From the NCBI RefSeq assembly GCF_022811705.1, contig NZ_CP094528.1, positions 3,596,001 through 3,660,000 of the forward strand: DNA of 64,000 nt. The letters run 5' to 3'. Below, piece by piece: positions 33,689-40,410 of this stretch. The DNA is from Agromyces larvae. GTDB lineage: Bacteria; Actinomycetota; Actinomycetes; Actinomycetales; Microbacteriaceae. A program made the translations under genes and the position numbers. The notes below the pieces were generated by a model. It worked only from the letters and a program-made list of their open reading frames with translations, was not told the origin of the DNA and searched no databases. Each line of letters begins with the position of its first letter. The stretch's first letter is position 1.

Positions 33689-34567
33689 TCACGCGTCGCG
33701 ACGGATCCACCGGAACGTCACCCGGCTGATCACCAGCCCGACGACCAGCCACACCGCCAGCCAGATCGCGACCCAGCCCAGATCCCACGTGCCGTGCTGC
33801 TCGAGCACCGCGAAGTCGTCGGGCAGGAACGCCGCCCGCATGCCCTGCGCCATCCACTTGAGCGGGAACGCGCTCGCGATGTTCTGCATCCACTCGGGCA
33901 GCATGTTGAACTGCAGGTACACGCCCGAGATGAACTGCAGCACCAGCACGATCGGGATCACGACGGCGGTCGCGCTCTTGCCCGTGCGCGGCAGCGCCGA
34001 CAGCGCGATGCCGAGCAGCGCCGACGCGGTCAGACCGAGCACGAACACCCACGCGAACGTCATCCACGACTCGGCGTCGGTCGGCAGCGCGATGCCGAAC
34101 ACGGTCGCCGCGGCGACCAGCAGCAACGCGGCCTGCAGCACGCCGGTGACGAACACCTGGCCGATCTTGCCGAGGAAGTACGACACCGGCGACAGCGGCG
34201 TGCCGCCCAAGCGCTTCAGCGTGCCGTCGCCCTTCTCGGTCGCGATGTCGACCGCGAGGTTCTGCACGCCCGACAGCAGCACGCCCGCGGCGAGCATGCC
34301 CGGCAGATAGTACGCGCCGATCGTGATGCCCTCGGCGCCCGGTGCCGGCACGATCTCGCCGGCCTCGCTGAACGCGGCGGTGAAGATGCCGAGCATCACG
34401 AGCGGGAACAGGAAGGTGAAGAACACCGCGTCGGGCGAGCGGAAGTACCCCTTGACCTCGTAGCCGACGCGGGTCACGCCGAGCGCGACGATGCCCGGCC
34501 GGGCGGGTGCGGCGCGGCCGGCGCGGCCGGCGCGGCGCGGGTCGGCGGATGCGGTCGCGGCGGTCAT
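33689..34567 (-). CDS. ABC-2 type exporter permease
   Basis: Membrane subunit (292 aa) of an ABC-2 exporter (DrrB/NodJ-like). Six helices: about residues 45-65, 80-105, 130-155, 165-190, 195-215 and 255-280. Between the second and third lies the coupling segment IATEKGDGTLKRLGGTPLSP. Export of a drug, polysaccharide or lipid is possible; the substrate is unknown. ATG overlaps the ATPase stop by 4 nt (ATGA), and the two-component genes follow after 113 bp. Confidence 0.9.
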   Translation of the reverse strand: MTAATASADPRRAGRAGRAAPARPGIVALGVTRVGYEVKGYFRSPDAVFFTFLFPLVMLGIFTAAFSEAGEIVPAPGAEGITIGAYYLPGMLAAGVLLSGVQNLAVDIATEKGDGTLKRLGGTPLSPVSYFLGKIGQVFVTGVLQAALLLVAAATVFGIALPTDAESWMTFAWVFVLGLTASALLGIALSALPRTGKSATAVVIPIVLVLQFISGVYLQFNMLPEWMQNIASAFPLKWMAQGMRAAFLPDDFAVLEQHGTWDLGWVAIWLAVWLVVGLVISRVTFRWIRRDA

Positions 34568-35547
34568 GCGCGGACTCCTTCGATGTCGGATGCCTCGGTG
34601 GCGTCGGATGGCGCGGATGCCTCGGTGGCGCCGGATGGCGCGGATGCCTCGGTGGCGGATGCCGCGGGCGGGCCGGATGCCTCGCCGTCGGCGGCTGCGG
34701 CCGCACCGACCAGCTCGAGGTAGACGTCTTCGAGGCTCGGGCGGATCACCTCGAGCTCGGCGGGCTCGCCGCCGGTCTCGGCGACGATGGACGCCACCAG
34801 CTCGGCCGGCCGGCCGGTGCGCTGCTCGCGCACGAGCCCGTCGCGACCGCGCCACCGTACGATCGGCACCCGGGCCTGCGGCCCGCCGAGTTCGTCGATC
34901 GCTCCGAGCGCGACGAGCCGCCCGCCGAGGATGACGCCGGCTCGATCGCCGAGCCGCGCCGCCTCGTCGAGGTAGTGCGTGGTGAGCAGGATCGTGGTGC
35001 CCTCGCGCTTCAGCCGCTCGATCAGCTGCCAGAACTCGCGCCGCGCCTCGGGGTCGAATCCGGTCGTCGGTTCGTCGAGGAACACGAGTTCGGGGCGGCC
35101 GATGATGCCGAGCGCGACATCCACCCGGCGACGCTGCCCGCCCGAGAGCTTGCCGATGCGCGTCTTCGCCTTCGCGGTCAGCCCGACGGCCTCGATGACC
35201 TCGTCGACGGAGCGCGGGTCGGGGTAGAAGTGCGCGAAATGCGCGAGCTGCTCGCGCACCGTCATCTGCGCCGCCTCGGCGGTGGACTGCAGCACGATGC
35301 CGAGCCGCGCCTTCCAGTCGAGATCGCCGCGCGCCGGGTCGACTCCGAGCACCGCGACCTCGCCCGAGGTGCGGGTGCGGTACCCCTCGAGGATCTCGAT
35401 CGTGGTCGACTTGCCGGCGCCGTTCGGCCCGAGCAGCGCGAACGTCTCGCCGCGGTGCACGTCGAGGTCGATGCCGTCCACGGCGGCGAGGGCCCCGTAG
35501 GTCTTGCGCAGTCCGCGCACGCGGATGGCGGGTTCGTTCTCGGTCAT
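34564..35547 (-). CDS. ABC-2 type exporter ATP-binding protein
   Basis: ATPase (327 aa) of the DrrA/CcmA class. Walker A GPNGAGKST, Q-loop in IVLQSTAEAAQM, signature LSGGQRRRVDVALGI, Walker B LVFLDEPTTGFDP, switch His in LLTTHYLDEA. The domain behind (about 235-295) holds RPSLEDVYLELVG, typical of DrrA-type proteins. The last 30 residues are microrepeats (ATEASAPSGATEASAPS) produced by a 27-bp tandem repeat. ATG 35547 is selected because the ABC fold begins at once (IRVRGLRKTYG); upstream readings are not family-like. Confidence 0.92.
   Translation of the reverse strand: MTENEPAIRVRGLRKTYGALAAVDGIDLDVHRGETFALLGPNGAGKSTTIEILEGYRTRTSGEVAVLGVDPARGDLDWKARLGIVLQSTAEAAQMTVREQLAHFAHFYPDPRSVDEVIEAVGLTAKAKTRIGKLSGGQRRRVDVALGIIGRPELVFLDEPTTGFDPEARREFWQLIERLKREGTTILLTTHYLDEAARLGDRAGVILGGRLVALGAIDELGGPQARVPIVRWRGRDGLVREQRTGRPAELVASIVAETGGEPAELEVIRPSLEDVYLELVGAAAAADGEASGPPAASATEASAPSGATEASAPSDATEASDIEGVRA
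34587..34663. repeat. 27-bp tandem repeat in 3' end of ABC ATPase gene
   Basis: Units at 34587-34613 and 34614-34640, then a partial third. Each begins CGGATGCCTCGGTGGCG and contains CGGATGGCG, so it is built on the GGATGC hexamer. It gives the Ala/Thr/Ser-rich tail of the protein and shifts no frame. Confidence 0.9.
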
Positions 35548-35641
35548 GGCTCCAGCGTGGCATCCGCCCCGACGCCGCGGCAGCCGCCATCCGGCTGGTT
35601 CCGCCATCCCCCGACCGGCTGACCCCACCACCCCCACCCCA

Positions 35642-35677
35642 AACCGCAACCGCAACCGGAACCGGAACCGGCACCGG
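35642..35677. repeat. AACCGC/AACCGG hexamer array
   Basis: Six tandem hexamers (two AACCGC, three AACCGG, one CACCGG), ending where palindromic element copy B begins. Confidence 0.9.
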
Positions 35678-35678
35678 A

Positions 35679-35761
35679 ACGCAATTCAGGTCGGGAGGTG
35701 TGTCGGGGCGGCGACACGCCGAGCGCGCGGGCGACACGCCGAGGCGCATCCTGAATTGCGT
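35679..35761. repeat. Palindromic element copy B (ACGCAATTCAGG ends)
   Basis: Termini ACGCAATTCAGG (35679-35690) and CCTGAATTGCGT (35750-35761) are perfect inverses. The interior carries GGGAGGTGTGTCGGGGC and two copies of GCGACACGCCGAG. Lies between the ECF sigma gene stop and the ABC ATPase start. Confidence 0.9.
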
Positions 35762-35800
35762 ACATCGGGGTTGCGTACATCGGGGTTGCGTACATCGGGG
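35756..35800. repeat. 15-bp direct repeat x 3 at the end of element B
   Basis: TTGCGTACATCGGGG at 35756-35770, 35771-35785 and 35786-35800, all identical. The first five bases are the right terminus of element copy B, so the terminus plus ten flanking bases has been amplified. Confidence 0.95.
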
Positions 35801-35828
35801 GTGCGCACGGCGGGGCGGGCAGCCCAGG

Positions 35829-37193
35829 TCAGCGCAGGTCGGCGAGGCGGCGCTCGAGGTAGCGGCGCTCGGGCGCGGTGCGGGCCAGCGCGATGGCCTC
35901 GCGGTAGCGGGCGGCCGCGGCATCCGCCTCGCCCGCCCGTCGCAGGAAGTCGGCCTGCGCGGCCGGCAGCAGATGGTAACCATCCAGCGAACCGGATGCC
36001 TCGAGCGCCGCGAGCGCGCTCAGCGCCGCATGCGGCCCTTCCGCGAAGCCGTGCGCGATCGCCCGATTGAGCTCGACGACGGGCGAATCCCCGAGCGACG
36101 CGAGCACGTCGTACCGGGCCGCGATCGCCGCCCAGTCGGTCGACTCGGGGGTCGCAGCCCGCGCGTGCGCCGCCTGGATCTCGGCCTGCAGCCGGTAGGG
36201 CCCGGGATCGGATGCGACGGTCGAATCGGATGTCCCGAGCAGCCGCAGTCCCTCGGCGATCTCCGCGGCATCCCACCCGGATCGATCCTGTTCGTCGAGG
36301 GGGACGAGCTCGCCCGAAACATCCGTGCGCGTCGCCGAACGCGAGTGCTGCAACAGCAGCAGCGCGAGCAGGGCCCCGGCCTCGGGGGCGTCCGGCATCA
36401 GCCCGACCACCAACCGCGTCAACCGGATCGCCTCGGCCGCGAGGTCCACCCGCTGCAGCCGGTCGCCCGACGACGCGAGGTACCCCTCGTTCGCGATGAG
36501 GTAGAGCACGGCGAGCACCCCGCCGAGCCGTTCGGGCAGTGCGTCGGGCGGCGGCACCCGGTAGGGGATGCCCGCGTTGCGGATCTTGCGCTTCGCCCGC
36601 ACGAGTCGCTGCGCCATCGTCGCCTCGGGCACCAGGAACGCCCGCGCGATCTCGGGCGTCTCGAGCCCGCCGACGGTGCGCAGGGTGAGCGCGACGCGCG
36701 CCTCCATCGGCAGCGCGGGATGGGCGCACGTGAAGACCAGCCGCAGCCGGTCGTCCCAATCGGGCGCGTCGCCGTCGGCGACGACGTCCGCCGGGTCGGG
36801 CGGCCCGCCCATCCCGCCGTCGAACTCCCGCTCCACCATCCACTCCTTCACCTTCTCGACCTCGACGCCGCGTCGACGCAACCGGTCGAGCGCGAGGTTC
36901 CGAGCGGTGGTGGTCAGCCACGCGCCCGGGGTGCGCGGCACGCCGTCGCGAGGCCAGGCGGCGGCCGCCCGTTCGAACGCGCCGGCAGCCGCCTCCTCCG
37001 CGACATCCCAGTCGCCGGTCACCCGGATCAGCGTCGCGACGACCCGCGCCCACTCGCCCTCGAACGCGGTGCGCAGGGCCGCGTCGACCTCCGGGGCCGC
37101 GGCTTGGCGGCCGCCGGTCGGGAACACATTCGACGATGCGGAACGCGATGCGCCCGGAGGCTCCTCCCGATCGTCGAATGCGTTCCCGATCAT
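35829..37193 (-). CDS. ECF42-type RNA polymerase sigma factor
   Basis: Extracytoplasmic-function sigma factor (454 aa) of the group with a long C-terminal extension (ECF42). Region 2 at about residues 35-110 (ALRTAFEGEWARVVATLIRV, AAGAFERAAAAWP, NLALDRLRRR), region 4 at about 150-210 (VALTLRTVGGLETPEIARAF, ATMAQRLVRAKRKIR), then a TPR-like/DUF6596 tail (about 215-454: LGGVLAVLYLIANEGYLASS). No anti-sigma gene is present, as usual in ECF42, where the tail controls activity and DGPF proteins are the partners. The gene lies just downstream of such a DGPF gene. The first 25 residues come from a palindrome (37120-37187). Confidence 0.9.
   Translation of the reverse strand: MIGNAFDDREEPPGASRSASSNVFPTGGRQAAAPEVDAALRTAFEGEWARVVATLIRVTGDWDVAEEAAAGAFERAAAAWPRDGVPRTPGAWLTTTARNLALDRLRRRGVEVEKVKEWMVEREFDGGMGGPPDPADVVADGDAPDWDDRLRLVFTCAHPALPMEARVALTLRTVGGLETPEIARAFLVPEATMAQRLVRAKRKIRNAGIPYRVPPPDALPERLGGVLAVLYLIANEGYLASSGDRLQRVDLAAEAIRLTRLVVGLMPDAPEAGALLALLLLQHSRSATRTDVSGELVPLDEQDRSGWDAAEIAEGLRLLGTSDSTVASDPGPYRLQAEIQAAHARAATPESTDWAAIAARYDVLASLGDSPVVELNRAIAHGFAEGPHAALSALAALEASGSLDGYHLLPAAQADFLRRAGEADAAAARYREAIALARTAPERRYLERRLADLR
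37120..37187. repeat. Inverted repeat in the 5' end of the sigma gene
   Basis: GGGAACACATTCGACGAT (37120-37137) pairs with ATCGTCGAATGCGTTCCC (37170-37187), 18 bp with one mismatch. In the sigma frame the arms encode GNAFDDR and SSNVFPT. It may be a coding palindromic element or a hairpin that hides the start codon 6 nt before it. Confidence 0.85.
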
Positions 37194-37225
37194 CGATGCC
37201 CTGCCCTGCCCTGCCCTGTCCAGGC

Positions 37226-38077
37226 TCAGCGCGTCGCGCCGGCGAGCGTCGCGAGCACCTCATCGGCGCTCGGTTCGAGCCGCCGGTCGCGGTCGGCCTC
37301 CTCGTCGGCGGTGCGCGCGACGTGGTCGGCGTTCACGTCGAAGTCCCAGAGCGGGCGCAGCTCGAGCGTGCCGCCGCGGGCCATCGGATGCTTCGCCGCG
37401 ATCTCGACCGCGTCGGCCAGGTCGCGCGCCTCGAGCAGGTCGAAGCCGGCGATCCACTCCTTCGCCTCGCTGAACGGCCCGTCGGTGACGATGACGCGCC
37501 CGTCGCGACGGCGCACCCCGGTGGTGTCGGCGGGCGGGCGGAGCACCTCGCCGAACAGCCGCGCGCCGCGCGCCCGCATCTCCTGCACCCACGCCTCGGG
37601 GTAGTCGTCGTCGCCGGCGTCGCCGGTCACGTCCGTGGCCTCCTCGCGCGCCGCCGGATCGGAGAACACTGCGAGGAAGTACCGCTGGCCGCGGACCGGC
37701 CGCTCCTCGAGGCCGGCCGGAACGATGCGCTGACCCGGGACGGCGTCGGGCCACTGCACGAACGGCCGCACCTCGACCTGCCCGAACTTCGCCGCCGGAT
37801 GCCGCGACGCGATCTCGATCGCTTCGTCGAGGTCGGCCACATCGATGATGTCGAACCCGCCGACGGATTCCTTCGACTCGGTGAAGGGTCCGTCGGTCAC
37901 GAGCAGCTCGCCGCGGCGCACGCGCACCGTCGTGGCATCCTGCTCGGGCCGAAGCCGCACTCCGTACTCGACGACCCCGCGGGCCTCGAGGTCGGCGACC
38001 CAGTCGGCGATGTCGTCCTCGGCGGGGTCGTACGGCTGCGGGTCGGCACCACCGGCGTAGAACAGTGCGTATTCCAT
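37226..38077 (-). CDS. Fused double YCII/DGPF-domain protein
   Basis: Protein of 283 aa made of two YCII-like (DGPF) domains. Domain 1 covers about residues 1-112 with VTDGPFTESKESVGGFDIID, domain 2 about 130-245 with VTDGPFSEAKEWIAGFDLLE; both keep the Asp-Gly-Pro-Phe motif that names the family. DGPF proteins are small proteins of unknown chemistry encoded with ECF42 sigma factors and controlled by them. Usually each domain is a separate gene; fusion in one chain is less common. ATG 38077 is preceded by GAGAGAGGATCC. The sigma gene starts 32 bp downstream on the same strand. Confidence 0.85.
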   Translation of the reverse strand: MEYALFYAGGADPQPYDPAEDDIADWVADLEARGVVEYGVRLRPEQDATTVRVRRGELLVTDGPFTESKESVGGFDIIDVADLDEAIEIASRHPAAKFGQVEVRPFVQWPDAVPGQRIVPAGLEERPVRGQRYFLAVFSDPAAREEATDVTGDAGDDDYPEAWVQEMRARGARLFGEVLRPPADTTGVRRRDGRVIVTDGPFSEAKEWIAGFDLLEARDLADAVEIAAKHPMARGGTLELRPLWDFDVNADHVARTADEEADRDRRLEPSADEVLATLAGATR

Positions 38078-38156
38078 TGGGGGATCCTCTCTCTCGGTCA
38101 CGCTACGCAGGTACGACGAACGGGGAAACCCCGATTCGACACCGCCCGCGACTTTG

Positions 38157-38243
38157 GAACGCAATTCAGGTTCGGAGGTGTGTCGCGGCCGCGACACGCC
38201 GACTGCGAGCGCGACACGCCGTGCGGGTTCCTGAATTGCGTTC
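38157..38243. repeat. Palindromic element copy C (ACGCAATTCAGG ends)
   Basis: GAACGCAATTCAGG (38157-38170) and CCTGAATTGCGTTC (38230-38243) are perfect inverses. Inside, GTGTCGCGGCCGCGACAC (38180-38197) is an 18-bp perfect palindrome, and a second GCGACACGCCG follows at 38211-38221. It fills the gap between the oxygenase stop and the DGPF gene start. Confidence 0.92.
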
Positions 38244-38301
38244 ACCGAGGCGAGCCGTGAACCGCCGGCGAACCCTCAGCCGTCGAGCCGCGGCGAGCGG
38301 C

Positions 38302-39306
38302 TCAGGCGCCGACGAGCAGCTGCGGATGCTGCGCCTCGACGACGTTCGGGTGCGCGCGCAGTCGGCTCTTCAGCCAGTTCTCGCCGAACACCGCGTGCAG
38401 CGGGTTCGTCGGGTCATCCGTCGCGCCCGGAGCCTCTGCGGCGAAGGCCGCGGGCAGCTCGATCGAGGGCACGCGCGCGTCGAGCGCGGGGCCGTGGAAG
38501 TACGGGATCGAGATCCGCTCGGTGCCCGGCGCCGGCGAGACGACTCGGTGCAGCGTGGCCTTGAGGTATCCGTCGGTCGCGATCTCGAGCAGCTCCCCGA
38601 TGTTGACGATGAACGCCCCGGGAGGTGCGACGACGTCGATCCACTCGCCGTCCTTCTCGACCTGGAGGCCCGCCTTGCCGTCCTCGACCGACAGCAGCGT
38701 GAGCACGCCGAGGTCCTTGTGCGCGCCGACGCCCTGCGCGGGCTGTTCGGCGTCGACGCCGGGGTAGCGCACGATCTTCAGGTACGGCGAGGGGCGCTCG
38801 AACGCGTGGTCGAAGGTGTCGGCGGGTGCGCCGAGCGCCTCGGCCCAGGCGGTGAGCAGCCGGGACGCGACGGCGTCGAGCCGGGCGATCCAGTCGGCTG
38901 CGACCTCGCGCAGTTCGGGCAGCGACTCGGGCCACAGGTTCGGGCCCTGGAGGATCCAGTAGTCGGGGGTGTCGGGATCGAGCGGCACGGCCGGCCGCTC
39001 GGCGCCGATGTCGATCTGCTCGCGGATGTCGACGCGCCCGAGCGTGCGTTCGCCGCCCATGCGCGTGTAGCCGCGGAAGTGCGGGCTCTTCACGTTCTCG
39101 ATCGCGAGCTTCTGCGACTCGGGCAGGGCGAAGAAGGCCCGCGCGACGTCGTACGCCCGCTCGATCACGCTCGCGGGAACACCGTGCCCGATGAGCGAGA
39201 AGAAGCCGACCTCGTGGGTGGCGCGGCGAAGGTCGACGCGGAACTGGGCCCGCTGCTCGGGGGTGCCGTTCAGCAGCGAGAGGTCGAGCACGGGGATGCC
39301 GGTCAT
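38302..39306 (-). CDS. 2-oxoglutarate/Fe(II) oxygenase, isopenicillin N synthase-like
   Basis: Non-haem iron oxygenase (334 aa) of the IPNS-like family. N-terminal DIOX_N part: IPVLDLSLLNG, GFFSLIGHGVP, AFFALPESQKL. Jelly roll iron ligands are H196 and D198 in GVGAHKDLGVLTLL and H253 in LHRVVSP; R264 in RISIPYF should bind 2-oxoglutarate. The substrate is unknown; there are no neighbouring NRPS genes, so beta-lactam synthesis is not indicated. The ribosome site AAAGGA lies 9 nt before the ATG. A cysteine-rich mini-ORF 214 bp upstream suggests regulation by cysteine supply, which would fit a role with a sulfur compound. Confidence 0.88.
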   Translation of the reverse strand: MTGIPVLDLSLLNGTPEQRAQFRVDLRRATHEVGFFSLIGHGVPASVIERAYDVARAFFALPESQKLAIENVKSPHFRGYTRMGGERTLGRVDIREQIDIGAERPAVPLDPDTPDYWILQGPNLWPESLPELREVAADWIARLDAVASRLLTAWAEALGAPADTFDHAFERPSPYLKIVRYPGVDAEQPAQGVGAHKDLGVLTLLSVEDGKAGLQVEKDGEWIDVVAPPGAFIVNIGELLEIATDGYLKATLHRVVSPAPGTERISIPYFHGPALDARVPSIELPAAFAAEAPGATDDPTNPLHAVFGENWLKSRLRAHPNVVEAQHPQLLVGA

Positions 39307-39498
39307 GGGATGGTCCTTTCATGGATGCCGGATGGTGCGCCGACGATGCGGCCCCGGCATCCGGGACGTCGGCTGCGGAGCATCCCACCGTGCGATCTGA
39401 AGCGATCGATGGCCGGATGCCACGAAGCCGACGCGGACGCGTCGGATGCGGCGTGAGCACGGGGCTGCGGGCGGCGGCGCGGAGGATTCGCGCCCTGG

Positions 39499-39517
39499 GG
39501 TCGTCGGGGAGACGACC
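39499..39517 (-). promoter_or_regulatory. Hairpin behind the cysteine-rich leader ORF
   Basis: On the minus strand GGTCGTC-TCCCC-GACGACC, a perfect 7-bp stem that starts 3 nt after the leader stop codon. A second small hairpin, CGCC-GCTA-GGCG (39517-39528), spans the stop codon and abuts it. Such structures just after a leader peptide could respond to ribosome position. Confidence 0.4.
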
Positions 39518-39519
39518 GC

Positions 39520-39555
39520 CTAGCGGCGACAGCAGCGACAGGTGTCAGTACTCAC
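39520..39555 (-). CDS. Cysteine-rich leader peptide MSTDTCRCCRR
   Basis: Eleven-codon ORF starting GTG and ending TAG, in the 275-bp gap between lysE and the oxygenase gene, on their strand. Three of its last six codons are Cys (TGT, TGC, TGT) with four Arg. There is no ribosome binding site; a TAGCGT box at 39565-39570 lies 9-10 nt before the GTG, so the mRNA would begin at or within 3 nt of the start. In mycobacteria leaderless polycysteine ORFs of this kind attenuate downstream sulfur genes in response to cysteine. Function here is inference from that resemblance. Confidence 0.55.
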   Translation of the reverse strand: MSTDTCRCCRR

Positions 39556-39564
39556 GATGACGGC

Positions 39565-39570
39565 CACGCT
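39565..39570 (-). promoter_or_regulatory. -10 box of leader ORF (TAGCGT)
   Basis: TAGCGT on the minus strand, about 9-10 nt before the GTG of the leader ORF and inside the space after the lysE stop codon. Confidence 0.4.
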
Positions 39571-39581
39571 AGCACGCCGGC

Positions 39582-40340
39582 TCAGTGCGGAACGACCAGC
39601 GAGACGCCCAGCGCGATCATGACGACCGCGATCACCGCGTCGAGGACGCGCCACGCTCGCGGGGTCGCGAGCCAGCGCCCGAGCCACCGGGCGCCGTAGG
39701 CGAGCCCGAAGAACCACAGGATGCTGGCCGCCCCCGCGCCGACCGCGAACGCCCACCGGCCCGGGTCGCCGTGCGTGTTCGCCACCGACCCGAGCAGGAA
39801 CACGGTGTCGAGATACACGTGTGGATTCAGCCACGTCAGCGCGAGGCAGGTCAGCGCGACCCCGAGCAGCCCGGGCGCGCCGTTTCGCGATTCAGGAACT
39901 TCGGCGGTCGCGGTCGGCGTGTCGCGCGCGACACGCCGTGCGCCGCTGAGTTCTTCCTGAATTGCGACAGGGAGGCTCGGTGCGGAGGTCTCGGGTGCCT
40001 CGGATGCCTCAGCCCGGTCGGATGCCACGAGCCCCTCGCCGCTCGGATGCCAGGCGCGTCGCGCCGCGAGCACCCCGTACCCGACGAGGAAGGCGGCACC
40101 GGCCCACCGGATCGCGTCGACGAGCCACGGCACCGCCGTGAGCACCGCGCCGATGCCCGAGACGCCGACCACGATGAGCACGAGGTCGCTGAGCGCACAG
40201 ATCGCCGCGACGGCGAACACGTGCTCGCGCCGGATGCCCTGCCGCAGCACGAACACGTTCTGGGCGCCGATCGCGACGATGAGCGACAGGCCGAGGCCGA
40301 GGCCGGCGAACAGCGAGGACAGCGGGAGGGAGGCGGGCAC
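39582..40340 (-). CDS. lysE: LysE/ArgO-type amino acid exporter with inserted palindrome
   Basis: Inner-membrane exporter of L-lysine/L-arginine type amino acids (252 aa). Helix 1-2 region SLIVAIGAQNVFVLRQGIRR with the QNVFVLRQG signature, ICALSDLVLIVVGV, and GVALTCLALTWLNPHVYLDTV with the NPHVYLDT signature are clear. Six helices overall. Between helices 3 and 4 the cytoplasmic loop is about 50 residues longer than usual, because palindromic element copy D lies there in frame (LPVAIQEELSGARRVARDTP). GTG 40340 has a TACCGT box 7 nt upstream. Divergent from its LysG-type activator. Confidence 0.88.
   Translation of the reverse strand: MPASLPLSSLFAGLGLGLSLIVAIGAQNVFVLRQGIRREHVFAVAAICALSDLVLIVVGVSGIGAVLTAVPWLVDAIRWAGAAFLVGYGVLAARRAWHPSGEGLVASDRAEASEAPETSAPSLPVAIQEELSGARRVARDTPTATAEVPESRNGAPGLLGVALTCLALTWLNPHVYLDTVFLLGSVANTHGDPGRWAFAVGAGAASILWFFGLAYGARWLGRWLATPRAWRVLDAVIAVVMIALGVSLVVPH
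39885..39967. repeat. Palindromic element copy D, inside lysE
   Basis: Arms TCGCGATTCAGGAA (39885-39898) and TTCCTGAATTGCGA (39954-39967) are inverse with one mismatch. The centre CGGCGTGTCGCGCGCGACAC continues to 39938 as a 24-bp perfect palindrome (39915-39938). No stop codon arises in the lysE frame. Confidence 0.9.
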
Positions 40341-40347
40341 GTCTTCG

Positions 40348-40353
40348 ACGGTA
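40348..40353 (-). promoter_or_regulatory. -10 box of lysE (TACCGT)
   Basis: TACCGT on the minus strand, 7 nt before the GTG at 40340. Confidence 0.5.
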
Positions 40354-40398
40354 GATCCGAGCCGGAGTGCAGTCCAGTTCAGGTTTCTGGAGTTCCAT
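40354..40398. promoter_or_regulatory. lysE-lysG intergenic operator region
   Basis: The 70-bp gap holds both -10 boxes and between them GTCCAGTTCAGGTTTCTGGAG, in which CCAG(N9)CTGG forms an inverted pair. LysG/ArgP proteins bind here in related bacteria and activate lysE when lysine or arginine is high. Confidence 0.35.
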
Positions 40399-40404
40399 TA
40401 GCAT
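40399..40404 (+). promoter_or_regulatory. -10 box of lysG (TAGCAT)
   Basis: TAGCAT, 6 nt before the ATG at 40411. Confidence 0.5.
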
Positions 40405-40410
40405 CGCTTC

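Larger units (their letters stand above)
35548..35828. other. 281-bp gap filled by repeats
   Basis: No gene seen. From left to right it holds unremarkable sequence (35548-35641), hexamer repeats, a palindromic element (copy B) and a 15-bp triple repeat. Six-frame translation gives only repeat-derived peptides. Confidence 0.75.

Noticed and set aside
38302..39306. Beta-lactam biosynthesis from the isopenicillin N synthase-like gene
   Set aside because: No peptide synthetase or other pathway gene; the IPNS-like family is broad and most bacterial members do other chemistry.
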